From Burkholderia latens (GTDB taxonomy: Bacteria; Pseudomonadota; Gammaproteobacteria; Burkholderiales; Burkholderiaceae): DNA of 64,000 nucleotides. This document shows positions 37,232 to 47,764 of this stretch, piece after piece (position 1 is the first letter of the stretch; each line of letters starts with the position of its first letter). Location of the stretch: positions 124,001 through 188,000 of the forward strand of contig NZ_CABVPL010000008.1 of the NCBI RefSeq assembly GCF_902499045.1, given 5' to 3'. Under the pieces are notes generated by a model that was given only the letters and a program-made list of their open reading frames with translations, was not told the DNA's origin and did not search any database. The position numbers and the translations under genes were made by a program.

Positions 37232-37783
37232 ATGGCAGACACCGCAGTGATCGTGATCGACATGCAGCGCGGGCTCGTGCAGCGTGCGCGGCCCGCGTAC
37301 CGGCTCGACGACGTCGTGGCCGGCATCAACCGGCTGACCGCAGCGGCGCGCGCGGCAGGCGCGCCCGTCTGCTTCGTGCAGCACGACGGCGATGCGGACG
37401 ACGACATCGTGCCCGGCACGCCGGGCTGGGCGCTGCATGACGACCTGATCGTCGCGCGCGCCGACTGGCGCATCCGCAAGCACGTGAGCGATGCGTTTCA
37501 CGACACGCCGCTCGCCGCGCAGCTCGACGGTCACGGGATCCGCTCGGTGCTGATCTGCGGCTATGCGACCGAGTTCTGCGTCGACTCGGCCGCTCGCCGC
37601 GCGGCATTGCTCGGCTACCGGACGACCGTCGTGTCCGACCTGCATACGACGAACGAGCGCACGCACCTGTCGGCCGCGCAGATCGTCGCGCATCACCACT
37701 TCATCTGGGAAAACGGCACGCTGTCGGGCAATGCGGTGACGCCGCGTCCGCTTGCCGACGTGCTGGCCACGGAGTTCGCATGA
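37232..37783 (+). CDS. Isochorismatase-like cysteine hydrolase
   Basis: A 183-residue protein with the catalytic triad of the family: D10 (VIVIDMQRG), K83 (RIRKHVSDAF) and C116 (GYATEFCVDSAARRA). The cis-peptide region and loop lengths are normal. Members hydrolyse isochorismate, nicotinamide, N-carbamoyl or related amide bonds; the substrate here is undetermined. GAGAGAG precedes the ATG. Its stop overlaps the start of the next gene in ATGA, so translation of the two is coupled. Confidence 0.92.
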   Translation: MADTAVIVIDMQRGLVQRARPAYRLDDVVAGINRLTAAARAAGAPVCFVQHDGDADDDIVPGTPGWALHDDLIVARADWRIRKHVSDAFHDTPLAAQLDGHGIRSVLICGYATEFCVDSAARRAALLGYRTTVVSDLHTTNERTHLSAAQIVAHHHFIWENGTLSGNAVTPRPLADVLATEFA

Positions 37784-38403
37784 CGATCAAGGCGGTGGTA
37801 TTCGATTTCGGCGGCGTGCTGATCGACTGGAGCCCCGAGTACCTGTACCGGCAACTGATTCCCGACGAGGCGGAGCGCCGCTGGTTCCTCACGCACGTGT
37901 GCGCGATGGACTGGGTGGTTCGCCAGGACGGCGGGCAGACCATTGACGAAGGCACGAGCGAGCTCGTCGCGAAGTTTCCGGAGCACGAGGCGCTGATCCG
38001 CGCGTTCTACGCGCGCTGGCACGAGATGATCGGCGGTGTGCTCGACGAAGGCGTGGCGCTCGTCGATCGGCTGGAGGCGCGCGGGATGCCGCTGTTCGGG
38101 CTGACGAACTGGTCCGCCCAGACGTTTCCGTACGCGTGGGACAACTTCCCGGTGCTGCGCCGGTTCAAGGACATCGTCGTGTCGGGCCGCGTGAAGCTCG
38201 TGAAGCCGGATCCGGCGATCTATCGCGAGATGCACGCGCGGATCGATCCGCACCTGCCCGGCATCGCGCCGCATGAGCTCGTGTTCATCGACGACAACGC
38301 GAACAACGCCGCGGCTGCGACGGCGCTCGGCTGGCACGGTATTCATCACACGAGCGCGGCCGCGACCGAGGCGCGGCTGCGCGAGCTCGGCGTGCTCGCG
38401 TAG
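37780..38403 (+). CDS. HAD-superfamily hydrolase, subfamily IA, with DFGG motif I
   Basis: A 207-residue protein. Motif I reads VVFDFGGVLID, where D9 is the nucleophile but the usual second acidic residue (DxD) is Gly. Motif II is LTNWSA, motif III KLVKPDP, and motif IV FIDDNANNAAAA. Replacement of the second Asp is common in a subgroup that includes YihX-type phosphatases and epoxide-hydrolase-like dehalogenases, so activity is not excluded. It overlaps the preceding hydrolase gene by four bases and ends in a terminator. Confidence 0.9.
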   Translation: MTIKAVVFDFGGVLIDWSPEYLYRQLIPDEAERRWFLTHVCAMDWVVRQDGGQTIDEGTSELVAKFPEHEALIRAFYARWHEMIGGVLDEGVALVDRLEARGMPLFGLTNWSAQTFPYAWDNFPVLRRFKDIVVSGRVKLVKPDPAIYREMHARIDPHLPGIAPHELVFIDDNANNAAAATALGWHGIHHTSAAATEARLRELGVLA

Positions 38404-38430
38404 CCGTCCCGCCGAAGCGTCTTCGGACGA

Positions 38431-38459
38431 AAAAAAAGCGCCCCGCGGAGCGCTTTTTT
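38431..38459. terminator. Bidirectional terminator between HAD gene and ettA
   Basis: A stem of GCGC (38438-38441 with 38450-38453), extended by A/T pairs, is flanked by A7 on the left and T6 on the right, serving both convergent genes. Confidence 0.85.
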
Positions 38460-38540
38460 CGTCGTTGCCGATCCCGATTCGGCCGCATTCGGCGAACCGG
38501 AGCCGCGTTGCCGCGGTGCCGGTTGCGCGCGCCGCGCCGC

Positions 38541-40208
<1,668 letters not shown>

Positions 40209-40395
40209 TTCGGTGTGAAAGTCAGAGGGTTGAGACTGCCGCGCGGCGCATGCGTGCGCGTGGCGTCGGATGATTCGGTACGGAGCGGGCCGCGCGCGGC
40301 GCGGCGGTATCGCCGCGGGTTGGCGGCGCGAGCGCGTATTGTACTTCGCCGCCGGCCGGCGCTGGCACCGCACCGGCCGTTCGGCCGACCCGCGT

Positions 40396-40704
40396 TCACA
40401 GCCATGCGGCGACGCCGCCGTGCCCCGAGCAGGTGCCGCGCCGATGACGGCTGAAGCTGTACGTGCCGTCGCGGCAGCGCGCGCTGGCGCCGTCCGGCAC
40501 GCGGCCCGATTTCGAACGGGCCGGTGCATGGACCGCGTCGCCGTCGCGATTGCGGTACGTGTCGTGCCGGTCGAGGTCGGCTTCGTTGTCGTAGCCGGGC
40601 GATGCGCGATACGCGTGCGCCGCGGGCGGCAGGATCGCGCATCCGACGAACAGCGCGGCCGACAGGGTCGCGATGCGCGTCGCGCGGCGGAGCAGGGCGG
40701 GCAT
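40396..40704 (-). CDS. Secreted DUF3761-family small protein
   Basis: A 102-residue protein with an N-terminal signal peptide (basic start, hydrophobic core to about residue 24, then AHAY). The C-terminus [23 protein letters not shown] is the DUF3761 pattern, with two cysteines and a Gly/His-rich finish, given here as CRDGTYSF...[10 protein letters not shown]. Function is unknown. AGAGAGACC precedes the ATG. It lies 187 bases upstream of ettA on the same strand but is more likely separately expressed. Confidence 0.8.
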   Translation of the reverse strand: MPALLRRATRIATLSAALFVGCAILPPAAHAYRASPGYDNEADLDRHDTYRNRDGDAVHAPARSKSGRVPDGASARCRDGTYSFSRHRRGTCSGHGGVAAWL

Positions 40705-40823
40705 GGTCTCTCTCTTCGGATGTTGTTGTCTGCGTTCGATGGCGCGCGGAGCGCCCGCGGCATGTTAGCCGAACGGCCAGGCCGCGTTGCAGCGAATCGC
40801 CGCGATCGGGCGGTGCCGCGACG

Positions 40824-41012
40824 CTACGCCGCGCCGCTCGCCGAGGCCGCGCCGTCCGCCCGCGCTGCCTCGAGGATCCGCCGGCGGAACGCGGCGACCT
40901 CCGCCCGTTCCGCATGATGCGGCGGGTCAACGACGGAGTGCGGGAAATCGTCGGGCCGTGCGGCGTCGGCAAGCTGCACGAGCCGGCCGCGCGCCGGCGC
41001 ATTGCGCCAGTG
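40824..41012 (-). pseudogene. Probable remnant of a LysR-type regulator C-terminus
   Basis: About 63 codons that read GRLVQL, then FPHSVV, then EVAAFRRRILEAA, the order and spacing seen at the extreme C-terminus of LysR regulators of the GcvA group. Upstream, where about 230 residues including the helix-turn-helix should be, only 447 bases remain before the divergent permease gene, and no such domain is visible. The frame is open a little further (to 41162) without conserved sequence. I interpret this as a deletion derivative of the permease's former regulator; the alternative is a chance frame. Confidence 0.35.
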
Positions 41013-41167
41013 CGGCGCGCGGACCGCTTCAACGGGACATGCTCGTCGCGGTTCCGATTGCGCAGTCGTCGCCCGCAGTTGTCCGATCCGGCGGCACCCG
41101 CACGGACCCTGGGCCAAACCAAGCGTTCCATCGGTGCGCATCGATGCAACGAGTGGTCCCATCGAAA

Positions 41168-41195
41168 TTCTTCAATTGGTTCTTAGTGAAGAACC
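41168..41195. promoter_or_regulatory. Nested palindromes upstream of the GabP-like permease
   Basis: GGTTCTTAGTGAAGAACC (41178-41195) is a perfect 7-bp inverted repeat, and TTCTTCA (41168-41174) is repeated inverted as TGAAGAA (41187-41193). The two overlap. A possible -10, TACACT, is at 41206-41211. The site resembles a regulator-binding site and would suit the divergent LysR whose remnant lies beside it. Confidence 0.5.
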
Positions 41196-41458
41196 GTTTG
41201 ATGCTTACACTCCTTCGCTTCGAAGGCGGCTGACCGACCAGCCGACGAACGGCGCGCACGCGATGCGCCGGCGCTTCGCGCACCGCATCGCACCCGCAGC
41301 TTCGCAGACTGCGTCGCGCACCGTCCGGAGCAGGCGCGATCCGCTTCTGCCCGCATGCCGCGCACGCGCGGCGGGCAGCCGGATCCAACAACGACAATTC
41401 CCCGCGCCGCCTTCACGCGACACCGGTCGTATCGGAACCGTTTTTTGGAGAGAGACAC

Positions 41459-42850
41459 ATGAGTGGAAGCAACACAGGCCTCGGCACGGGTCTGAAGCAG
41501 CGGCACGTGACGATGATGTCGATTGCCGGCGTGATCGGCGCGGGCTTGTTCGTCGGCTCCGGCCACGCGATCGCGGAAGCCGGGCCGGCTTCGATCCTCG
41601 CGTATGCGATCGCGGGCGTGCTGGTCGTGCTGGTGATGCGCATGCTCGGCGAAATGGCCGTCGCGCATCCGGACAGCGGGTCGTTCTCGACCTATGCCGA
41701 TCGCGCGATCGGCCATTGGGCCGGCTTCACGATCGGCTGGCTGTACTGGTGGTTCTGGGTGCTCGTGATCCCGATCGAGGCGACCGCGGCGGCCACCATC
41801 CTCAACGCCTGGTTCCCCGGCATCGCGACGTGGATCTTCGCGCTCGGCATCACGCTGCTGCTGACGATCACCAACCTGTTCTCGGTCAAGAACTACGGCG
41901 AATTCGAGTTCTGGTTCGCGCTGATCAAGGTCGTCGCGATCGTCGTGTTCCTCTGCGTCGGCGGTGCGGCGATCGTCGGCATCGTGCCGGCGCCGGCCGT
42001 ATTGGGCGTGTCGAACCTCTTCGCGCACCAGGGCTTCATGCCCAACGGCGCGGGCGCGGTGCTCGCGGCGATGCTGACGACGATGTTCTCGTTCCTCGGC
42101 ACCGAAATCGTGACGATCGCGGCCGCCGAATCGGACAACCCGCAGCGCCAGATCGTGCGCGCGACGAATTCCGTCATCTGGCGTATCACGCTGTTCTATC
42201 TCGGCTCGATCCTCGTCGTCGCGGCCATCGTGCCGTGGAACGATCCGCTGCTGCCGAAGCACGGCTCGTATCAGCGCGCGATGGAGTTGATCGGCGTGCC
42301 GAACGCGAAGGCGATCATCGACGTGATCGTGCTCGTGTCGGTCGCGAGCTGCCTGAATTCGGCGCTGTACACCGCGTCGCGAATGCTGTTTTCGCTGTCC
42401 AGGCGCAAGGACGCGCCCGCGTTCCTGCACCGCACCGATTCCACGGGCACCCCGCGCGCGGCCGTGCTCGCTTCGACCGCGTTCGGGTTCGTGACCGTGA
42501 TCGCGAACTACCTGATGCCGGAGCAGGTGTTCGGCTTCCTGCTCGCGACGTCGGGCGCGATCGCGCTGCTCGTGTATCTGGTGATCGCGATCTCGCAGCT
42601 GCGGATGCGCCGGACGCTCGAATCGGGCGGCGCTGCGCTGCCGCTGCGGATGTGGCTGTTCCCGTGGCTCACGTGGGCGGTGATCCTGTTCATCTGCGGC
42701 ACCCTGACCGTGATGTTCGTCAGCGACGAGCATCGGATGGAAGTGGGCGCGACGGCCGTGCTGGCGCTGATGGTGCTGTTCGCGTCGTGGCTCAACAAGC
42801 GCGGGCGCGATGTGCGTGCGGGGGCAGGGCGGCGGGTGTCGGCGAGGTGA
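41459..42850 (+). CDS. GabP-like amino acid permease (APC superfamily)
   Basis: A 463-residue protein with twelve membrane helices. It begins GLKQRHVTMMSIAGVIGAGLFVGSG, given here as LKQRHV then AGVIGAGLFVGSG, the signature of the amino acid transporter family that includes GabP, AroP and LysP. TMFSFLGTEIVTIAAAES in helix 6 matches GabP-type members. The start has GGAGAGAGA about five bases upstream. 4-aminobutyrate or a related amino acid is the likely substrate by family only; no catabolic gene is adjacent. A strong terminator follows. Confidence 0.88.
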   Translation: MSGSNTGLGTGLKQRHVTMMSIAGVIGAGLFVGSGHAIAEAGPASILAYAIAGVLVVLVMRMLGEMAVAHPDSGSFSTYADRAIGHWAGFTIGWLYWWFWVLVIPIEATAAATILNAWFPGIATWIFALGITLLLTITNLFSVKNYGEFEFWFALIKVVAIVVFLCVGGAAIVGIVPAPAVLGVSNLFAHQGFMPNGAGAVLAAMLTTMFSFLGTEIVTIAAAESDNPQRQIVRATNSVIWRITLFYLGSILVVAAIVPWNDPLLPKHGSYQRAMELIGVPNAKAIIDVIVLVSVASCLNSALYTASRMLFSLSRRKDAPAFLHRTDSTGTPRAAVLASTAFGFVTVIANYLMPEQVFGFLLATSGAIALLVYLVIAISQLRMRRTLESGGAALPLRMWLFPWLTWAVILFICGTLTVMFVSDEHRMEVGATAVLALMVLFASWLNKRGRDVRAGAGRRVSAR

Positions 42851-42890
42851 TGAATTGAAGTGGCGGCGGGGCGCGAAGCCCCATCGATGA

Positions 42891-42933
42891 AAACGGCCCG
42901 ACCGGCGCTTGCCGGTCGGGCCGTTTGTCTTTT
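42891..42933 (+). terminator. Rho-independent terminator after the permease
   Basis: A perfect 16-bp stem (42891-42906 with 42911-42926) with a 4-base loop ends in a GTCTTTTT tail, 40 bases after the permease stop. Confidence 0.95.
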
Positions 42934-43125
42934 TGCGCGAGTACGCGGATGCACGTAACGTTACGCTGCCCGGTCTTTCGTACCTCGCGATCGTTGATGT
43001 ACGAACGCGTCAAAATCGAACTCGTCTGATTTCATTGCCAACGGCAACCCCATACATTGATCGCTTCGAGAACCGAAGTGAACGATGAGGTCGACTCGCA
43101 TTAGCGGTCGCGCCGGGAGGGCCAA

Positions 43126-43556
43126 ATGGCGAACGAAAGCCTGAGATTGAGTGACGCAGGGTGGGCGGAGGAACGCTGGCTCACACCGGGCCGTGCACCC
43201 CGGAAGAGTTGCGCACGCCGGTTACGACGACGCAAGTCAATGCACAACTCGCGACCCGGGTCCGTCGGGCAGAAGTCGCCGTGCGGCGACATGTATCGGG
43301 ACGGCAATTGACGCAGTTGCAATTCGATGAGCTCGTCAGCTATGCCTACAATACCGGCAACACAGGTGCGCTGGCCGTGTTCCGTTCAGCGAATCAGAGC
43401 GACGACGCGGGCGTCGTGTCGCACATGAATCAGCGCGTCTGGATTCATCCGCGAGACGATAACGGGCGTCGTCTGGCGCCCGTTCGTTCAAACGGGCTTG
43501 TCAACCGGCGCCGACTCGAATCGGCGCCGTTCCAGCCACAGCAGAGGGCACAGTGA
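43126..43556 (+). pseudogene. Degraded GH24 phage-type lysozyme, catalytic region lost
   Basis: The ATG at 43126 has an excellent ribosome site (GGGAGGG) and starts a lysozyme-like NESLRLSDAGWAE. Coding then continues in another frame from about 43161, reading GTLAHTGP, ATRVRRAEVAVRRHV, LTQLQFDELVSYAYNTG and NGLVNRR, a clear GH24 C-terminal half. Compared with the family, some 25-30 residues are missing at the frame change, including the catalytic Glu of the first motif and the TIGYGH strand. Full-length GH24 enzymes are about 150 residues. The stop overlaps the next gene's GTG in GTGA. I infer an inactivated peptidoglycan hydrolase; a programmed frameshift is unlikely because motif residues are gone. 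Confidence 0.75.
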
Positions 43557-43978
43557 GAACGGCCATGCTCGGTTTGCTCGTGCTGGCGTCGACGCATGCA
43601 TTTGCCGGCCCGACGGCAGCGGACGAGATAGCGGCGCGCAGTGGTTTGCCGGCGAGCGAGGTCAACGCGCTGCTCAGCGACTGCGACTCGAGCCAGACGA
43701 GCATGAATTTTTGCGCGTGGCGCGATCAGCTCGTTGCCGAGCGGGAATTGCAGCGGATCGTCGACAAACAGGTGAGCGAGCAGCCACGGCGCAAGGCGGC
43801 GCTCGACGCGCAGATGGAGAAGTGGAAGAAAGCGCGCGACACATCCTGCGAAAAATCGGCGCGTAACGCATGGGGCGATGGTTCGATGCGACCCGCGGCA
43901 CAGGCGATCTGTGCAACGGCAGCAACGAAGGAAATGGCGAAAAAGTTGTCCGCTCGAGCTTCCCGCAAACCTTCATGA
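43553..43978 (+). CDS. LprI-like (DUF1311) secreted protein, candidate lysozyme inhibitor or immunity protein
   Basis: A 141-residue protein starting at GTG 43553, overlapped by the lysozyme stop and preceded by GAGGG; an ATG at 43565 is an alternative. Residues 1-18 form a signal peptide ending AFA. The mature part has the DUF1311/LprI pattern: DCDSSQTSMNFCAWRD with C44 and C54, a helix rich in Glu and Arg, then WKKARDTSC (C99) and a GSMRP...C120 segment. Four cysteines suggest two disulfides. LprI of Mycobacterium inhibits lysozyme. Coupled to a lysozyme gene, this is most simply the cell's own periplasmic protection. It is intact while its partner is broken. Confidence 0.85.
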   Translation: MRTAMLGLLVLASTHAFAGPTAADEIAARSGLPASEVNALLSDCDSSQTSMNFCAWRDQLVAERELQRIVDKQVSEQPRRKAALDAQMEKWKKARDTSCEKSARNAWGDGSMRPAAQAICATAATKEMAKKLSARASRKPS

Positions 43979-44285
43979 ATCGGTCCGACACGAGAAAAGC
44001 CCGCGGCGACCGACGACCCGCTTGCGCCCTGGCCAATATCGAAGACTGGTTGCGATGGTTGCCACGAGCCGAAAGCAACGTCCATTTCATCAGCCCGGAA
44101 AACTGCGATGGCCGCGCAATCGGTCACGTCGGCATGTTCCGCCGCGCACGTTCGTCGTTGTGGCCGGAGCTCATCAGAGTCATGCGAGGTTGAGTGTTTG
44201 GATCGCAGCGACGGGATGCATCGCCATGCATCAAAGAAAAGCCCGCATTCAGCGGGCTTTTTTACGCTCGATGTAGCAGCAACAC
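43979..44285. other. Non-coding stretch with terminator before ychF
   Basis: About 307 bases between the convergent LprI-like and ychF genes. A frame from 43870 to 44193 on the plus strand overlaps the LprI-like gene and has no ribosome site, so I leave it out. The only clear element is the terminator at its right end. Confidence 0.5.
44237..44263. terminator. Bidirectional terminator next to ychF
   Basis: A perfect 10-bp stem (44237-44246 with 44252-44261), a 5-base loop, a T7 tract on the right and A-rich sequence on the left. It is 22 bases from the ychF stop. Confidence 0.9.
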
Positions 44286-45380
44286 TCAGACGTTGAACAG
44301 GAAGTTCATCACGTCGCCGTCGTGCACGACATATTCCTTCCCTTCCGCGCGCATCTTGCCGGCTTCCTTCGCACCCTGTTCACCCTTGTACGCGATGAAG
44401 TCGTCGAACGCGATCGTCTGCGCGCGAATGAAGCCGCGCTCGAAGTCGGTGTGGATCACGCCGGCCGCTTGCGGAGCGGTATCGCCGATGTGGATCGTCC
44501 ACGCGCGCACTTCCTTCACGCCCGCGGTGAAGTACGTCTGCAGGCCGAGCAGCTTGAAGCCCGCGCGGATCACGCGGTCGAGGCCCGGCTCTTCCATGCC
44601 CATGTCGGCGAGGAACGCTTCCTTGTCCGCATCGTCGAGATCGGCGATCTCCGCCTCGATCGCCGCGCACACCGCGACCACCGGCGAGTTCTCGCTTTCC
44701 GCGTACTTGCGCACTGCGTCGAGGTGCGGGTTGTTGTCGAAGCCGTCGTCCTTCACGTTCGCGACGTACATCGCCGGCTTCGCGGTGATCAGGCAGAACG
44801 GCTTCAGCAGCGCCTGCTCGTCGTCCGACAGGTCGAGGCCGCGCACGGCCTTGCCCTGGTCGAGGTGCGCGCGCACCTTCTCGAGCACCGCGGCGAGCTT
44901 CACCGCTTCCTTGTCGTTGCCCGACTTCGCGGCCTTCGAGTAGCGCGTGAGCGCCTTTTCGACGGTGCCGAGGTCGGCGAGCGCGAGTTCGGTGTTGATC
45001 ACTTCGATGTCGTCGATCGGGCTGACCTTGCCGGCGACGTGGATGACGTTGTCGTCCTCGAAGCAGCGCACGACGTGCGTGATCGCGTCGGTTTCGCGGA
45101 TGTTCGCGAGGAACTGGTTGCCGAGGCCTTCGCCCTTGCTCGCGCCCGCGACGAGGCCCGCGATGTCGACGAATTCGACGACGGCCGGCACGACGCGCTC
45201 GGGCTTCACGATTTCGGCGAGCGCCTTCAGGCGCGTGTCCGGCACTTCGACGATGCCGACGTTCGGCTCGATCGTGCAGAACGGGTAGTTCTCGGCGGCG
45301 ATGCCGGCCTTGGTCAGCGCATTGAACAGGGTGGACTTGCCGACGTTGGGCAAGCCGACGATGCCGCATTTGAGGCTCAT
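44286..45380 (-). CDS. ychF: Ribosome-binding ATPase YchF
   Basis: A 364-residue protein of the Obg-related family. It has [12 protein letters not shown] (G1, residues 8-19), the G3 DIAGLV and the NVKDD in place of a guanine-specific NKxD, so it prefers ATP as in E. coli. The coiled-coil and the C-terminal TGS domain ([15 protein letters not shown]) are complete. YchF associates with ribosomes and redox response. It is divergent from the UbiH-family gene, with 247 bases between. Confidence 0.97.
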   Translation of the reverse strand: MSLKCGIVGLPNVGKSTLFNALTKAGIAAENYPFCTIEPNVGIVEVPDTRLKALAEIVKPERVVPAVVEFVDIAGLVAGASKGEGLGNQFLANIRETDAITHVVRCFEDDNVIHVAGKVSPIDDIEVINTELALADLGTVEKALTRYSKAAKSGNDKEAVKLAAVLEKVRAHLDQGKAVRGLDLSDDEQALLKPFCLITAKPAMYVANVKDDGFDNNPHLDAVRKYAESENSPVVAVCAAIEAEIADLDDADKEAFLADMGMEEPGLDRVIRAGFKLLGLQTYFTAGVKEVRAWTIHIGDTAPQAAGVIHTDFERGFIRAQTIAFDDFIAYKGEQGAKEAGKMRAEGKEYVVHDGDVMNFLFNV

Positions 45381-45623
45381 GGAATCCTTCGAACGGGTGA
45401 GGCGGCGCGGCCGGACGAGGCTCGGCGGCGCGGGAAAATAGGGACGGCCGGCGCGCGGGGCGCGGCGGGCCGACGTTCAAAGGCGCTATTGTACCGTGCC
45501 GACGTGCCGGTTTCCGGCCTTTGCCCGAACGCCAGATGCGTCGCGCCGCCACGTCGCGGCGCCCGGCCGCGATTCTGCTGATTTGCCGCAAAGTCCGGCC
45601 GCGTAAGGGCTTGGCCCCGCGGC

Positions 45624-45629
45624 TATAAT
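45624..45629 (+). promoter_or_regulatory. Candidate -10 element of the UbiH-family gene
   Basis: A perfect TATAAT overlaps the first possible start codon at 45628. If it is used, transcription would begin near 45636 and translation at the second ATG (45637) would be on a leaderless mRNA. No good -35 lies at 16-18 bases upstream. Confidence 0.4.
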
Positions 45630-46806
45630 GCCCGCCATGACTGCCCACCACACCTTCGACGTCGCCGTGGTCGGCGGCGGGCTCGTCGGCAAGACGGCCG
45701 CGCTCGCGCTGACCCAGTCCGGCTACAAGACCGCCTTGCTCGCCCAGCCGGCCGTGCCGCGCCCGGCCGATCTCGCGTTCGACACGCGCATCTACGCGCT
45801 GTCGTCCAGCTCGCAGGCATTGCTCGAGCGGCTGCGGGTCTGGCAGGCGCTCGATCACGGCCGGCTCGCACCCGTCTACGACATGCGCGTGTACGGCGAT
45901 GCGCATGCGGAACTGCATTTCTCCGCCTATCAGGCGTCGGTGCCGCAACTCGCGTGGATCGCCGAATCGTCGCTGATCGAGACGTCGCTCGACGCCGCGC
46001 TGCGGTTCCAGCCGAATCTGACGTGGTTCGACGCGCGCGCGCAGGGCTTCGACGTGCGCGACGACGCAGCGGTGCTCACGCTGTCGTCGGGCCAGGTGCT
46101 CGAAGCGGACCTCGTGGTCGGCGCGGACGGCGCGCATTCGTGGGTGCGTTCCCAGATGGGCGCGAAGGTCGAGCGGCGCGATTACCGGCAGACGGGCGTC
46201 GTCGCGAACTTCAAGGCGTCGCTGCCGCACCGGGAGACGGCCTGCCAGTGGTTTCACGAGGGCGAGATCATCGCGCTGCTGCCGCTGCCGGATGGCCACG
46301 TGTCGCTCGTGTGGTCCGCACACACCGCGCACGCGGACGAACTGCTCGCACTCGATCCGGCGCAGCTCGCGGCCGAAGTCGAGCGTGTGTCGCATGGCCA
46401 GGTCGGCACGCTCGAATGCGTGACGCCGGCCGCCGGCTTCCCGCTCGCGCTGCAGACCGTCGACAAGCTGATCGCGCCGCGCGTCGCGCTCGTTGGCGAT
46501 GCCGCGCACCTGATTCATCCGCTCGCCGGACAGGGGATGAACCTCGGTCTGCGCGACGTCGCGGCGCTCGCCGATGCGATCGCGAACAAGGAGAGCTTCC
46601 GCAATCTCGGCGATACGGTGCTGCTGCGCCGCTACGAGCGCTCGCGCCGCGAGGACATCCGCGCGCTGATGGTCGCGACCGACGGGCTGCAGCGGCTGTT
46701 CGCGGTGCCCGGTTCGCTCGCGAAGGCGGTGCGCAACGCGGGCATGGCGTTCGTCGGTGCGCAGCCGCTGGTCAAGCGCTGGCTGGTGTCGGCCGCGCTC
46801 GGCTGA
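45628..46806 (+). CDS. UbiH/UbiF/VisC/COQ6-family FAD-dependent monooxygenase
   Basis: A 392-residue protein. The N-terminal dinucleotide fold is VAVVGGGLVGKTAALAL, the DG motif is VVGADGAHSWVR and the FAD/ribose GD motif is GDAAHLIHPLAGQGMNLGL. This set defines flavoprotein hydroxylases of ubiquinone synthesis. Which ring position it hydroxylates is not decidable from motifs alone. ATG codons at 45628 and 45637 both fit; the second would put TATAAT correctly upstream. dsbC follows after 90 bases and is probably separate. Confidence 0.92.
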   Translation: MPAMTAHHTFDVAVVGGGLVGKTAALALTQSGYKTALLAQPAVPRPADLAFDTRIYALSSSSQALLERLRVWQALDHGRLAPVYDMRVYGDAHAELHFSAYQASVPQLAWIAESSLIETSLDAALRFQPNLTWFDARAQGFDVRDDAAVLTLSSGQVLEADLVVGADGAHSWVRSQMGAKVERRDYRQTGVVANFKASLPHRETACQWFHEGEIIALLPLPDGHVSLVWSAHTAHADELLALDPAQLAAEVERVSHGQVGTLECVTPAAGFPLALQTVDKLIAPRVALVGDAAHLIHPLAGQGMNLGLRDVAALADAIANKESFRNLGDTVLLRRYERSRREDIRALMVATDGLQRLFAVPGSLAKAVRNAGMAFVGAQPLVKRWLVSAALG

Positions 46807-46896
46807 GCGAACCTTCGCGCCCTCGGCCTGTCGGACAGGGTCCCGTTACGGCGTACACTGTGACGTGCACTCCGATTGAGCTGAAGGAACAACAGG

Positions 46897-47625
46897 ATGA
46901 AAAAAACGATCCGCATCGCGTCGCTGGCGCTGGCCGTCACGATGGCGACGCTTGGCTGCACTGCGCAGGCCGACCAGACCACCGACAAGCTGAAAGCCAC
47001 GTTGCAGGCGCGTCTCGGCAGCGACGCGCCGATCAAGAGCGTATCGAAATCGCCGGTCGCGGGGCTGTACGAAGTGAATCTCGGCACGCAAATCATCTAC
47101 AGCGATGCAGCCGGCGACTACGTGCTGCTCGGCGATCTCGTCGACACCAAGACGCACAAGAATCTGACCGACGCACGCCTGTCGGACCTCAACAAGATCG
47201 ACTTCGCGAGCCTGCCGCTCGCCAACGCGATCAAGGTCGTCAAGGGCAACGGCGCGCGCAAGATCGCGGTGTTCTCCGATCCGAACTGCCCGTACTGCAA
47301 GCGTCTCGAGACGACGCTCCAGTCGATCGACAACGTGACCGTCTACACGTTCCTGTACCCGGTGCTGTCGCCCGATTCGACCGCGAAGTCGAAGGCGATC
47401 TGGTGCGCGACCGACCGCGCGAAAACGTGGCAGAGCTGGATGCTCGACCATCGCGTACCGTCCGGCGCCGGCACCTGCGACACCACAGCGCTCGACAAGA
47501 ACCTCGCGCTCGGCCGCGGGATGAACGTCACCGGCACGCCGACGATCTTCCTGCCCGACGGCCGCCGCCTGCCGGGCGCGGTGTCGGCCGACCAGCTGAA
47601 CCAGGCGCTCGCGTCGAGCAAGTAA
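46897..47625 (+). CDS. dsbC: Thiol:disulfide interchange protein DsbC
   Basis: A 242-residue periplasmic disulfide isomerase with a signal peptide ending TAQA, an N-terminal dimerisation domain, and a thioredoxin domain whose active site is CPYC at 131-134 (FSDPNCPYCKRLE). The cis-proline loop GTPTIF is present. A second Cys pair (W-C-A and G-T-C) later in the domain matches DsbC. The signal also contains ATLGC, so lipidation is conceivable, though AQA cleavage is more usual. It shuffles wrong disulfides in secreted proteins. Confidence 0.93.
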   Translation: MKKTIRIASLALAVTMATLGCTAQADQTTDKLKATLQARLGSDAPIKSVSKSPVAGLYEVNLGTQIIYSDAAGDYVLLGDLVDTKTHKNLTDARLSDLNKIDFASLPLANAIKVVKGNGARKIAVFSDPNCPYCKRLETTLQSIDNVTVYTFLYPVLSPDSTAKSKAIWCATDRAKTWQSWMLDHRVPSGAGTCDTTALDKNLALGRGMNVTGTPTIFLPDGRRLPGAVSADQLNQALASSK

Positions 47626-47764
47626 TCAACCGACGCGCCGGGCCGCATGGCCCGGCCCGCGAGGGGCGCCCGCGATCTCAGCCGGCGCCTCTCGTCGTTT
47701 CCGCCGCCGCATTCCGTTCGATTTCCGTCCTGAATGTCGACCCGATTTTCGACCGATAGCCACG

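Larger units (their letters stand above)
40705..41458. other. Long gap between DUF3761 gene and permease
   Basis: About 750 bases with no intact gene. It contains the LysR-like remnant, the nested palindromes, a possible -10 and a leader of about 240 bases to the permease. The several open frames on the plus strand here are high-G+C shadows with Arg-rich composition. Confidence 0.5.

Noticed and set aside
43126-43556. Programmed frameshift to make a full lysozyme
   Set aside because: The two frames together still lack the catalytic Glu and the TIGYGH strand, so joining them would not restore an enzyme.
43870-44193. 107-codon frame overlapping the LprI-like gene
   Set aside because: Overlaps a well-supported gene in another frame, lacks a ribosome site and has no protein-like pattern.
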